64,000 nt of DNA, taken from assembly GCA_051414805.1 (NCBI GenBank), contig CP166702.1, forward strand, positions 1 through 64,000. The letters are read 5' to 3'. Position 1 is the first letter of the stretch, and each line of letters starts with the position of its first letter. The notes below the pieces were generated by a model, which was given only the letters and a program-made list of their open reading frames with translations, did not search any database and was not told the DNA's origin. Positions 7,900 through 15,858 of this stretch are shown piece by piece. Both the position numbers and the translations under genes were made by a program. The stretch is from Xenophilus sp003671765 (GTDB taxonomy: Bacteria > Pseudomonadota > Gammaproteobacteria > Burkholderiales > Burkholderiaceae_C).

Positions 7900-8790
7900 C
7901 TACGGCGCGAAGGCCCGCACGTGCGCCACCAGCGCCCGGAGCTTGCGCGGCGGGTTGCGGCGGTTCGGGAAGTACAGGAAGAAGCCGGGGAAGTGCGGCA
8001 GGTAGCCGTCCAGCACCGACACCAGCTCACCGCGGTCGAGGTACGGCCTGAAGGTCTCTTCCATGCCGATGGTGATGCCGCCACCGGCCAGCGCCGTGCG
8101 GATCATCAGCAGCATGTCGTTGGTCGTGACGCGCGGCGCCACCGTCAGGTCGAAGTCGCGCCCCTCCTCGCGGAATTCCCATCGATAGGGCGCAGCCTCG
8201 GGCGCGGGCCGCCAGCCGATGCAGCAGTGCGACAGCAGATCGCGCGGATGCTTCGGCGTGCCGTGCTGCGCCAGGTAATCGGGCGTGGCCACCACCACCT
8301 GCCGCTGCGGCCCGGTCAGCGGGATGGCGACCATGTCCTGTTCGATCACCTCGCCCAGCCGCACGCCCGCATCGAAGCCCTGCGCCACGATGTCCGATTC
8401 GTCGTCCGTCACCGTCACGTCCAGCGTGACGCCCGGATGGGCCTGCACGAAGGAGGCGATCAGCGGCCCCGACAGGAAGCGTTCCGCGATCGAGGTGGCG
8501 GCCACCCGCAGCAGCCCACGCGCGGGGCCTTCGGCACCGGCTTCCTCCAGCGCGGCACCGACCGTGGAAAGCGGGCCGGCGATCTGCCGGTGCAGCTGTT
8601 CGCCCGCTTCGGTCAGCCGCACGTGGCGCGTGGTGCGCTGCACCAGCGCGATCCCCAGGCCGTCTTCCAGCCGCCGGATGCCCTGGCTCACGGCCGAGCG
8701 CGTCACGCCCAGGTGGTCCGCGGCGGCGCGAAAGTTCTGCTCCTTCGCGACCGCGATGAAGAAGCGCAGCAGGTTGAGGTCGGCGTCCAT
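7900..8790 (-). CDS. LysR-family transcriptional regulator
   Basis: A 296-residue LysR-type regulator. The DNA-binding domain contains LNLLRFFIAVAKEQNFRAAADHLGVTRSAVSQGIRRLE, close to the group of LysR proteins that control neighbouring oxidoreductases. The effector domain follows the standard pattern (VRLGEVIEQDMVAIPL, PHFPGFFLYFPNRR). It is divergent from the Atu4866-family gene and the SDR, which are its most probable targets; a dyad TCCAGA ... TCTGGA lies in the short intergenic region. Confidence 0.9.
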   Translation of the reverse strand: MDADLNLLRFFIAVAKEQNFRAAADHLGVTRSAVSQGIRRLEDGLGIALVQRTTRHVRLTEAGEQLHRQIAGPLSTVGAALEEAGAEGPARGLLRVAATSIAERFLSGPLIASFVQAHPGVTLDVTVTDDESDIVAQGFDAGVRLGEVIEQDMVAIPLTGPQRQVVVATPDYLAQHGTPKHPRDLLSHCCIGWRPAPEAAPYRWEFREEGRDFDLTVAPRVTTNDMLLMIRTALAGGGITIGMEETFRPYLDRGELVSVLDGYLPHFPGFFLYFPNRRNPPRKLRALVAHVRAFAP

Positions 8791-8819
8791 TGGAAAGCAA
8801 TGCTAACCAACGCAGTCAC

Positions 8820-8839
8820 TCCAGAAGGAGTTCTCTGGA
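8820..8839. promoter_or_regulatory. Candidate LysR operator, TCCAGA-N8-TCTGGA
   Basis: A perfect 6-bp inverted repeat with an eight-base centre in the 75-bp region between the divergent LysR gene and the Atu4866-family gene. Size and position fit a LysR binding site, but no functional evidence is visible. Confidence 0.45.
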
Positions 8840-8865
8840 CGGCCCCGCTTTCCTAGAGTCCAGGC

Positions 8866-9345
8866 ATGACTTCACGAACCCCCTCCTCCGATGCCACGCG
8901 GCGGCTGCCGCCCCCTTCGCAAACACTGCTTCCGCAGCCCGCGCGCCGGGCCGTTACCGGGCTGGTGACGCTGTGCGCGGCGCTGTCCGCCAGTGCCGAG
9001 GCGCAGCCGTGCGCGTCCGCGCCGCAGCCGCCCCGCACGCTCCCGGCGTCCTCTGCCGCCGCCGAGCACCCCTACCTGGGCCTGTGGGTGACCGACGACG
9101 GCCATGTGCGCCACCAGCTGCTGCCGGGCGGCCGCTATGACGAGGCGCGCGGCACCCGCGAAAGCGCGTACCGCGGCCGCTACGTCGTCACCGGCACGCA
9201 CATCGACTACGTCGACGACACGGGCTTCACCGCCGACGGCGACTTCATCGACGGCGTGCTCCATCACGGCGGCATGGTGCTGCGGCGCGTGCCGCCCGCC
9301 GCACAGGCACGGCCGCGCAGTCCGAATGCGCCGGCTTCGTGCTGA
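8866..9345 (+). CDS. Atu4866-family protein, probably exported
   Basis: A 159-residue protein whose C-terminal half (about residues 69-142) matches the Atu4866 family: YLGLWVTDDGHVRHQLLPGG, RYDEARGTRESAYRGRY, then DYVDDTGFTADGDF and LHHGGMVL. This is a compact beta-barrel fold of unknown function, often coded next to an SDR and a LysR regulator. Residues 28-46 are hydrophobic and end in ASAEAQ, a plausible signal peptide, though it is preceded by an unusually long Pro/Arg-rich stretch, so the true start may be downstream. The SDR follows 34 bases later on the same strand. Confidence 0.75.
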   Translation: MTSRTPSSDATRRLPPPSQTLLPQPARRAVTGLVTLCAALSASAEAQPCASAPQPPRTLPASSAAAEHPYLGLWVTDDGHVRHQLLPGGRYDEARGTRESAYRGRYVVTGTHIDYVDDTGFTADGDFIDGVLHHGGMVLRRVPPAAQARPRSPNAPASC

Positions 9346-9379
9346 GTCCCTTCCTTCTTTCCATTCCAGGAGTTCCTTC

Positions 9380-10114
9380 ATGACCCACTCCCTTTCCAAA
9401 GTCGTCCTCGTCACCGGCGCCAGCAGCGGCATCGGTGAAGCCACGGCACGCCTGCTCGCCCACAGCGGCGCCACGGTGCTGCTGGGCGCGCGCCGCGTCG
9501 AGCGGCTGGAGCGCATCGTCGCGGACATCGTGGCGGCAGGCGGCGTCGCCGAAGCGCGCGCCCTCGACGTGACGCGCCGCGAGGACGTGCAGGCCTTCGC
9601 GGACCACGCCGTCGCACGCTTCGGCCGCATCGACGTGCTGGTCAACAACGCCGGCGTCATGCCGCTGTCGCCCCTCGCCGCCCTGCGGGTCGACGAGTGG
9701 GACCGCATGATCGACGTGAACATCCGCGGCGTGCTGCATGGCATCGCCGCCGTGCTGCCGACGATGCAGGCGCAGGGCGGCGGCCAGGTGGTGAACGTGG
9801 CGTCCATCGGCGCCCATGCGGTGTCGCCCACCGCGGCCGTCTACTGCGCCACCAAGTACGCCGTCTGGGCGCTTTCCGAAGGGCTGCGGCAGGAGCATTC
9901 GGACATCCGCGTCACCACCATCAGCCCGGGCGTGACGGAATCCGAGCTGGCGGAGACCATTTCCGACGCGCAGGGCCGCGAAGAGATGAAGGCCTTCCGG
10001 GCCGTGGCCATCGGCGCGGACGCCATCGCACGCGCGATCCGCTTCGCCATCGAGCAGCCCGCGGACGTGGACACGAGCGAGATCATCATGCGGCCCACGG
10101 CCAGCCCGCACTGA
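9380..10114 (+). CDS. SDR-family NAD(P)-dependent oxidoreductase
   Basis: A 244-residue classical short-chain dehydrogenase. The cofactor motif TGASSGIGEATA is at residues 12-23, NNAGVM near 87-92, the catalytic Ser in VNVASIGAHAV and the YxxxK pair in YCATKYAVWAL. The substrate is unknown. An AGGAG ribosome site lies about nine bases before the chosen ATG 9380. It is probably cotranscribed with the Atu4866-family gene upstream and controlled by the divergent LysR. It converges with the oxygenase gene, with 24 bases between stops. Confidence 0.9.
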   Translation: MTHSLSKVVLVTGASSGIGEATARLLAHSGATVLLGARRVERLERIVADIVAAGGVAEARALDVTRREDVQAFADHAVARFGRIDVLVNNAGVMPLSPLAALRVDEWDRMIDVNIRGVLHGIAAVLPTMQAQGGGQVVNVASIGAHAVSPTAAVYCATKYAVWALSEGLRQEHSDIRVTTISPGVTESELAETISDAQGREEMKAFRAVAIGADAIARAIRFAIEQPADVDTSEIIMRPTASPH

Positions 10115-10138
10115 AAAGCGCGCGGCCCGACGCGCCCG

Positions 10139-11065
10139 TCAGCCCGCCTTGCCGTAGGTCGCGTCGAAGCGCGACTGCAGGTAGGCCTGCGTGGTGATGG
10201 GCGCGTGGCGCGGCGCCTCGCCGGGCGGCACGCAGCTCGGGATCGCGCTGACCAGCGCATCGGGGTTCGGGTCGAGGAAGAGCGCGATCGAATAGCGCTC
10301 GCGTGCGGGCCGCAGCACGCGGTGCGGCGTCGACAGGTACACGTCGTTGGTCCAGCGCATGAGGCAGTCGCCGATGTTGCAGACGAAGGCGCCGGGCAGC
10401 GGCGGCACGTCGATCCACGCGTCGCGCCCGCGGCCCTGCACCTGCAGGCCCGAGACGCCGTCGGTGGCCAGCAGCGTGACGTTGCCGTAGTCGGTGTGGG
10501 CCCCCGCGCCGATGCCGTCGTCGTGCGCCGCATCCGCGCTGGCCGGGTAGTGCAGCAGGCGCAGCGTGGCCAGGGGCCGGTCGATCTTGTCGTCGAAGAA
10601 ATCCTCGGCCAGCCCGAGGTCGAGCGCGAAGGCGTGGTGCAGCCGGCGCGCTGCCGCCAACGTGGCATCGAAATACGCCTGCACCTGCTCGCGCCAGCCG
10701 GGCAGCGCGGGCCAGGCATTGGGCGGGCGCGTGGCCTCGTCGGTCCAGATGAGGTTGAAGGCCTCCTTCTGGTCGGCGCCGCGGTGCTCGTCCAGCGCCT
10801 CGACGCCGGTGCCCACATAGCCGCGGTTGTGGCTCAGGCTCGCATACGCAAGCGCCTGCTTGGCCGCCATCGGCTGGGCGAAGAAGGCAGCGCTGGCCGC
10901 GAAGGTGCCGTCCACGACGGCGGCCGGCACGCCATGGCCGGTGATGGCGAAGAAGCCGATGCCGCGGCAGGCGGCGCCGACCTCGGCCGCGACGGCGCGG
11001 CGGGCGGCGGCATCGTCGCCCGCGAGGGGCGACACGTCGATGACGGGAATGGAGGTGCTGCTCAT
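10139..11065 (-). CDS. Isopenicillin N synthase-family 2-oxoglutarate/Fe(II) oxygenase
   Basis: A 308-residue non-haem iron oxygenase. The DIOX N-terminal domain (PVIDVSPL, GFFAITGHGV) is followed by the jelly-roll core with iron ligands in AHTDYGNVTLL (HxD) and HRVLRP, and the RYSIALFLDPN strand that contains the co-substrate Arg-x-Ser. It is not a true penicillin synthase; the family acts on many small molecules. It starts 19 bases after the GntR gene on the same strand, so the two are likely one transcript. The nearby Bug binding protein, TSUP exporter and amidohydrolase suggest a catabolic role with an unknown substrate. Confidence 0.85.
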   Translation of the reverse strand: MSSTSIPVIDVSPLAGDDAAARRAVAAEVGAACRGIGFFAITGHGVPAAVVDGTFAASAAFFAQPMAAKQALAYASLSHNRGYVGTGVEALDEHRGADQKEAFNLIWTDEATRPPNAWPALPGWREQVQAYFDATLAAARRLHHAFALDLGLAEDFFDDKIDRPLATLRLLHYPASADAAHDDGIGAGAHTDYGNVTLLATDGVSGLQVQGRGRDAWIDVPPLPGAFVCNIGDCLMRWTNDVYLSTPHRVLRPARERYSIALFLDPNPDALVSAIPSCVPPGEAPRHAPITTQAYLQSRFDATYGKAG

Positions 11066-11084
11066 GGGTGGATGGCGTGTCGGT

Positions 11085-11804
11085 TCAACGTTGCAGGGCC
11101 AGGCGGTAGCGGAAGGTGTCGGCGCGGTACACCGCCGTCTCGACATGCACCGGCTCGCCGGAATCGCTGTAGACGATGCGCTGCACTTCCAGCACCGGCG
11201 CGCCGGGCTCGATCTGCAGCAGCTTCGCATCGGCGGGCCGGGCCACGCCGGCGCCGATCTCGAGTTCGGCGCGGCCGATGGCCAGGCCGCCCTCGTGCTC
11301 GAAGACCTCGATCAGGTCGCGGCGCGAGAAGTCCACGCGGCCCAGCTTCTCGCCCAGGGCCGGGCGCAGCCACGAGGTGTTGACCGAGAGCGGCTCGCGC
11401 TCCAGGTAGCGCAGCGTCTGCAACTGGAAGACCGGCTCGCCGGTGCGCAGCTGGAGCTGGGCGGCGACAGCGGCAGTCGCCTTGAGCTGCCGCCAGGCGA
11501 GGCGGCGGTTGCTCACCGACCCGCCCTCGCCGCCCAGCGCCTCATGCAGGCCCTGCAGCCGGTTCAGGCTCTGCGACGCCTTGGAATGGGACACGAACGC
11601 CCCTTTTCCGTGCAGCTTGACGATCAGCCCGTCGGCCTGCAACGCAGCCAAGGCCTGCCGCACGGTGATGCGGCTGACGCCGTGCTCGGCCTGCATCTCG
11701 GATTCGGACGCCAGCTTGTCCCCTGGGCGCAGGCGCCCTTCGAGGATGTCGGCACGCAATGCGTCGCGCAGCCGCGCATGCAGCGATTGCGGCAGATCAG
11801 CCAT
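11085..11804 (-). CDS. GntR-family regulator, HutC/UTRA subfamily
   Basis: A 239-residue regulator with an N-terminal GntR winged helix (LRADILEGRLRPGDKLASESEM, then GVSRITVRQALAALQADGL) and a C-terminal UTRA ligand-binding domain. HutC-type members are usually repressors released by a pathway intermediate. ATG 11804 was chosen as it puts the winged helix at the usual position; 11831 is possible. It heads a transcript with the IPNS-like oxygenase and is divergent from the Bug binding protein. The tandem CTTGTYATAA repeats at 11845-11864 in the intergenic region are its probable operator. Confidence 0.9.
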   Translation of the reverse strand: MADLPQSLHARLRDALRADILEGRLRPGDKLASESEMQAEHGVSRITVRQALAALQADGLIVKLHGKGAFVSHSKASQSLNRLQGLHEALGGEGGSVSNRRLAWRQLKATAAVAAQLQLRTGEPVFQLQTLRYLEREPLSVNTSWLRPALGEKLGRVDFSRRDLIEVFEHEGGLAIGRAELEIGAGVARPADAKLLQIEPGAPVLEVQRIVYSDSGEPVHVETAVYRADTFRYRLALQR

Positions 11805-11844
11805 GCGCAGGCCCCTCGGCCACGCTGGCACGGCCTTTGCGTAG

Positions 11845-11864
11845 CTTGTTATAACTTGTCATAA
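11845..11864. promoter_or_regulatory. Tandem direct repeat CTTGTYATAA, candidate GntR operator
   Basis: Two 10-bp direct repeats, CTTGTTATAA and CTTGTCATAA, abut exactly; a GTTAT ... ATAAC dyad also spans them. They lie 40 bp upstream of the GntR start and 70 bp upstream of the divergent Bug gene, in the most AT-rich part of the local sequence. Confidence 0.5.
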
Positions 11865-11934
11865 CGAGTAGATTCTCGCACCGTCCGGGTGCTTCCTTCT
11901 TTGTCCGTCCGTCCAACCGTTCGAGGAACCTGCC

Positions 11935-12948
11935 ATGCCCCGCTTCCATCTTCTTCTGCCTTCGTCGTCGCGCCGCGCCTTCGCCGCCGCGCTCGGTGCC
12001 AGCTTCGCGCTGGGTATCGCCGCGCCGGCTGCCATCGCGCAGTCGTACCCGGCCAAGCCCATCACTTTGATTGTGCCGTTCGCGGCCGGCGGCGGCGTCG
12101 ACGCCACTGCGCGCCTGGTCAACACGAAGCTGGGCGAGGTGCTCAAGCAGTCGGTGGTGATCGACAACGTGGCGGGCGCGGCCGGCACCATCGGCACGCA
12201 GAAGGCGGCGCGCGCGCCGGCCGACGGCTACACGCTGCTCTTCGCCGTGGCCAGCCCGCTCAACGTGGCGCCGCTGGTCGCGCCCGCGGCCGTGCGCTAC
12301 GACACCTTCAAGGACTTCGCGCCCATCGCCACCGTCGGCGTCTCGCCCTTCGTGCTGATCGGCAAGAGCAGCCTGCCGGCCGCCAACATGGCCGAGCTGA
12401 TCCAGCTCGCCAAGAAGGAGCCGGGCAAGCTCAACTTCGGCACCGACGGCGTGGGCACCTCGCTGCACGTCACGGCCGAGCTCATCAAGCAGCGCGCCGC
12501 GATGGACATCGTGCACGTGCCCTACAAGTCCGGCCCGCAGGTGCTGACCGACGTGGCCGGCGGCCAGCTCGACCTGGCGGTGCTGCCGCTGTCGCTGGCC
12601 CAGCCCTTCATCAAGGACGGCAAGGTCAAGGCCTTCGGCGTGACCTCGAAGCAGCGCGCCGCCATCGCGCCCAACGTGCCGGCGCTGGCCGAGACCGCGG
12701 CGCTCAAGGACTTCGAGGTCGACTCCTGGCTCGGCATCCTGGCGCCCGCCGGCGTGCCCGCCCCGGTCGCGCAGCAACTCATGCAGGCCGTCGAAACGAC
12801 CATGAAGGACCCCGAGGTCGTGCGCCGCCTGGGCGAGATCGCGGTGCGCCCCGTGGTGATGACCGGCCCCGCCTTCGCCGACTACCTGGCCAAGGAACGC
12901 CGCACCGTCCAGGACGTGGTGACCAAGGCGAACATCAAGGCCGAGTAA
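11935..12948 (+). CDS. Bug/TctC-family tripartite tricarboxylate transporter binding protein
   Basis: A 337-residue periplasmic binding protein. A signal peptide precedes the mature start near AIAQSYPAKPITLIVPFAAGG; the AGGGVDATAR and NVAGAAGTIG loops are the signature ligand-binding segments of the Bordetella uptake gene family. Such proteins bind small carboxylates or amides and feed TctAB membrane partners. No TctA or TctB gene is present here, as is usual for orphan Bug proteins in this order. It is divergent from the GntR gene and followed at 16 bases by the TSUP transporter. Confidence 0.9.
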   Translation: MPRFHLLLPSSSRRAFAAALGASFALGIAAPAAIAQSYPAKPITLIVPFAAGGGVDATARLVNTKLGEVLKQSVVIDNVAGAAGTIGTQKAARAPADGYTLLFAVASPLNVAPLVAPAAVRYDTFKDFAPIATVGVSPFVLIGKSSLPAANMAELIQLAKKEPGKLNFGTDGVGTSLHVTAELIKQRAAMDIVHVPYKSGPQVLTDVAGGQLDLAVLPLSLAQPFIKDGKVKAFGVTSKQRAAIAPNVPALAETAALKDFEVDSWLGILAPAGVPAPVAQQLMQAVETTMKDPEVVRRLGEIAVRPVVMTGPAFADYLAKERRTVQDVVTKANIKAE

Positions 12949-12964
12949 GGCCGCCTGACCCGAC

Positions 12965-13717
12965 GTGCCGATGACCCTGCTCGCCCACGCCTGGATCCTG
13001 CTGCCCGCGGTGCTGCTCGCGGGTGGGCTGATCGGCGCGACCGGCATCGGCGGCGTGCTGCTGGTGCCCGTGCTCACCCGCTTCGGCGAGGTGCCGGCGC
13101 CGCAGGCCATCGCCGCCGCCTCGCTGGCCTTCGCGCTGCCGGCGCTGGTCGCGCTGCGGCCGCTGGCGCGCGAGCCGGCGCTGGCGCGGCGCACCGTGCC
13201 GCTGCTGGCCGGTGCGCTGGCCGGCGCGGCGGGCGGTGCGCTGCTGGTGCAGGCACTGCCTGCGCGCGTGCTGCTCGGCGGGGTGACGGCCCTGGTGCTC
13301 TTCGCCGGGGTGCGCGGCTTGATGGCGCAGGACCGGCATGCCGACGCCGCGCCACTGCTGTCGGCACCGGTGCTCGCGGGCCTGGGCCTGCTGGTGGGCG
13401 TCGGCTCCGCGCTCACCGGCACCGGCGGCCCGGTGCTGCTGCTGCCGCTGCTGATGCTGTGCCGCCAGCGCGTGGACTTCGCGGTGATCGCGGCGCAGGC
13501 CGTGCAGCTGCCCGTGGCGCTGACCAGCAGCGCCGTGCACGCGGCCGCGCACCGGCTCGACTGGGGCCTGGCCGCCGTCTGTGGCGTGCTGATGCTGCTG
13601 GGCTCGCTGGCCGGCCAGCGCCTGGCGCGCGGGCTGGACCGTCAGCGGCTGCAGCGCTTCGTGAGCGGGCTGCTGCTGCTCGTCGGCGCCTGGTTCGTCT
13701 ACCTGCTTTTTGCCTAG
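12965..13717 (+). CDS. Sulfite exporter TauE/SafE (TSUP) family membrane protein
   Basis: A 250-residue membrane protein with about eight hydrophobic segments. GATGIGGVLLVPVLTRFG near the N-terminus and GVGSALTGTGGPVLLLPLLM in the middle are the paired half-repeats of the TSUP family, whose members move sulfite, sulfoacetate or other organic anions. GTG 12965 and ATG 12971 are both possible starts. It lies between the Bug binding protein and the amidohydrolase with short spacers, so it probably belongs to the GntR-controlled module and may export or import its anionic intermediate. Confidence 0.85.
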   Translation: MPMTLLAHAWILLPAVLLAGGLIGATGIGGVLLVPVLTRFGEVPAPQAIAAASLAFALPALVALRPLAREPALARRTVPLLAGALAGAAGGALLVQALPARVLLGGVTALVLFAGVRGLMAQDRHADAAPLLSAPVLAGLGLLVGVGSALTGTGGPVLLLPLLMLCRQRVDFAVIAAQAVQLPVALTSSAVHAAAHRLDWGLAAVCGVLMLLGSLAGQRLARGLDRQRLQRFVSGLLLLVGAWFVYLLFA

Positions 13718-13727
13718 GGTGTCTCCC

Positions 13728-15155
13728 ATGCTTTCACCGTCCGACCTGAGGCCCGCCGACGGCGGCCCGCTGCTGCTGGCACCCGAATGGCTCATGCGCC
13801 CCGACGGTGCGCAGCGCGGTTGGGCCGCGGCCGTGCAGAACGGGCGCTTCACGCATGTCGGCCCGCGCGACGAGGTGCAGGCTTCGCACCCGGGCCGCAC
13901 GGTTGTCGAACTGCCGCAGCACCTGCTGATGCCCGGCCTGGTCGACACCCACACCCACCTGACGCAGGCCTTCGGCAAGTCGCTGGCCTTCGGCGAGCCG
14001 TCGGAGATCTTCAAGCGCATCTGGGTGCCGATGGAAGGCGTGCTGGACACCCATGCGGCGTATCTCTCGGCCAAGCTCGCGGCCTGGGAATCGCTGCGCG
14101 GCGGCTTCACCGCGGTGGTCGACGCCGGCACGCGCTCCGAGGAAGGCCTGGCCGGCGTGGCGCAGGCCGCGCGCGACACCGGCATCCGCTGCGTGCTGGG
14201 GTTGATCTGCAACGACGCAGGCAACACCGACGGCGAGGCCGGCGCGCGCCGCATCCTCGACCGTGCGGCCGGCTTCCTGGCCGAGTACGAGCACGACCCG
14301 CTGGTGCACCCCTCGCTCGCCATCTCGATCCCCGAGGCCGCCAGCGACCGCATGCTGCACGACGTGGCCGCGCTCACGCGCGAGGCCGGGCGGCGCTTCC
14401 AGACCCATGTGAACGAGCACCTCGCGGCCGTGGAGCGGTCGCTGGTGGCGCGCGGCCTGCGGCCCATCGAGCTGCTGCATGCGGTGGGCGCGCTCAACGA
14501 CAGCGCCCTGCTCGCGCATGCGACGCTGCTCACGCACCGCGAGTTCGGCCTGCTGCGGGACAGCGGCGCCGCCGTCGCCTACAACCCGGTCGCCAGCGCC
14601 TGGAAGGGCAACGCGGTGCTCGACGCCGGCATGCTGCAGTTGCTGGGCGTGCCCTTCGGCCTGGGCACCGACGGCACGCGCGCCGACGGCCTGCGACTGA
14701 TGGACGCGGCCGAGACCGCGCAGCGCCTCACGCACGGCCTCGCGAACGGCGACTCGTCCTGCGGCGGCGGCTGGACCTGGGTGGACCACGGCACGCACCG
14801 CGGTGCCGAGGCCGCCGGCCTGGGCGCATTCACCGGCCGCATCGAATCGGGCTTCGCGGCCGACTTCCTGCTGCTGGACCTGGACGTGCCCGAGCTCCTG
14901 CCCAGCTGGGACCTGAGCTGGGAGCTGGTGCGCTTCGGCAACCGCGACCAGATCCGCGCCGTGTTCGTGAACGGCGCATTGCGCCTGTGGCAGGGCTGGC
15001 CGGTGGGCTGGGACGCGCGCGCGCTGATGCGCGAGGTGGCCGAGGTGGCGCGGCGCGACGTTGCGCGCGCGCCGCTGCAGCGCGTGCATGCCACCGCCGA
15101 CGCACACCGCGCCCGCGCGTTGGCTACGACCGACAACGGCCGGGCACGAGGCTGA
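13728..15155 (+). CDS. Amidohydrolase, ATZ/TRZ-like deaminase group
   Basis: A 475-residue metal-dependent amidohydrolase. The metal-binding HTH of LVDTHTHLTQAF sits near residue 75; further ligands lie in the THVNEHLAAVE segment and in LGTDGTRADG. This layout matches guanine, cytosine and triazine deaminases and chlorohydrolases, enzymes that remove amino or chloro groups from N-heterocycles; the substrate is not determined. ATG 13728 was preferred over TTG 13710 and GTG 13719. It is downstream of the Bug and TSUP genes, which supports uptake and hydrolysis of a nitrogenous compound. Confidence 0.85.
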   Translation: MLSPSDLRPADGGPLLLAPEWLMRPDGAQRGWAAAVQNGRFTHVGPRDEVQASHPGRTVVELPQHLLMPGLVDTHTHLTQAFGKSLAFGEPSEIFKRIWVPMEGVLDTHAAYLSAKLAAWESLRGGFTAVVDAGTRSEEGLAGVAQAARDTGIRCVLGLICNDAGNTDGEAGARRILDRAAGFLAEYEHDPLVHPSLAISIPEAASDRMLHDVAALTREAGRRFQTHVNEHLAAVERSLVARGLRPIELLHAVGALNDSALLAHATLLTHREFGLLRDSGAAVAYNPVASAWKGNAVLDAGMLQLLGVPFGLGTDGTRADGLRLMDAAETAQRLTHGLANGDSSCGGGWTWVDHGTHRGAEAAGLGAFTGRIESGFAADFLLLDLDVPELLPSWDLSWELVRFGNRDQIRAVFVNGALRLWQGWPVGWDARALMREVAEVARRDVARAPLQRVHATADAHRARALATTDNGRARG

Positions 15156-15212
15156 CAGCCCCGCTGCGGCTTCACCGATGCCCGTGCGCATCCGGCGCGC
15201 CATGCTGTCTGC

Positions 15213-15845
15213 ATGGCCGCCAAGGAGTCGCACATGCACGAACACCGCCGAACGAACTTCGCGCCGCACCCGGATACCGGCGCCGCACTGTCGCAGCGCC
15301 TGCGCGTCGGCGCCATCGCCTTCGCGCTGGGCATGGCCGCGCTGGGCACGGCCTGGGAGGCCCGCGCGCAGGTGCCGGACGACAAGGGCCGAGGCAACGA
15401 GACGCTGCGCGGTGGCGTGCGCGACAGCGACCGCGTGTTCATCCGCGCGGCGGCCGGCCAGATCATCCGCGAACGGCAGCTGGGCGCGCTGATTCGCAAG
15501 CAGGCGTCGGTGGCACCGCTGCGCGGGCTCGGCAACAAGCTGAGCGAGCAGTCGAACCGCCTGTATGGCGAACTGCGCGACATCGCCAAGCGCGAGAAGA
15601 CCGAGATCCCGCTCGACATGGTCGACGAGTCGCACAGCCGGCTGCAGCGGCTCGCCGCGCGCCGCGGGGCGGACTTCGATCGTGCGGCGCGCGAGATGGC
15701 GATCGAGTCGCTCGCGCAGGAAGTCAAGGCGCTCGAACGCGCCGGCGACAAGACGGACAACGGCTTCTTGCGCAACTGGACGGCGAAGGCTCTGGGCGAA
15801 CGCCGGGCGCTCTTGGACGAGTTCAATCGCGCCAGCCCGCGCTGA
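15213..15845 (+). CDS. DUF4142-family exported protein
   Basis: A 210-residue protein with an N-terminal hydrophobic segment (about residues 31-51, ending AWEARAQ) that looks like a signal peptide, followed by an all-helical domain. The pattern DRVFIRAAAGQIIRERQLGALIRKQAS, then a LGNKLSEQSNRLYGELRDIAK helix and FDRAAREMAIES, fits the DUF4142 ferritin-like four-helix family of predicted envelope proteins. Function is unknown. ATG 15213 and ATG 15234 are both plausible. It converges with the methyltransferase gene. Confidence 0.7.
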   Translation: MAAKESHMHEHRRTNFAPHPDTGAALSQRLRVGAIAFALGMAALGTAWEARAQVPDDKGRGNETLRGGVRDSDRVFIRAAAGQIIRERQLGALIRKQASVAPLRGLGNKLSEQSNRLYGELRDIAKREKTEIPLDMVDESHSRLQRLAARRGADFDRAAREMAIESLAQEVKALERAGDKTDNGFLRNWTAKALGERRALLDEFNRASPR

Positions 15846-15858
15846 GGCTGAGGCTGCC

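Noticed and set aside
10139..11065. Penicillin biosynthesis suggested by the isopenicillin N synthase-family protein
   Set aside because: The family name covers many 2-oxoglutarate/Fe(II) oxygenases; no peptide synthetase or acyltransferase genes are nearby and the context is catabolic.
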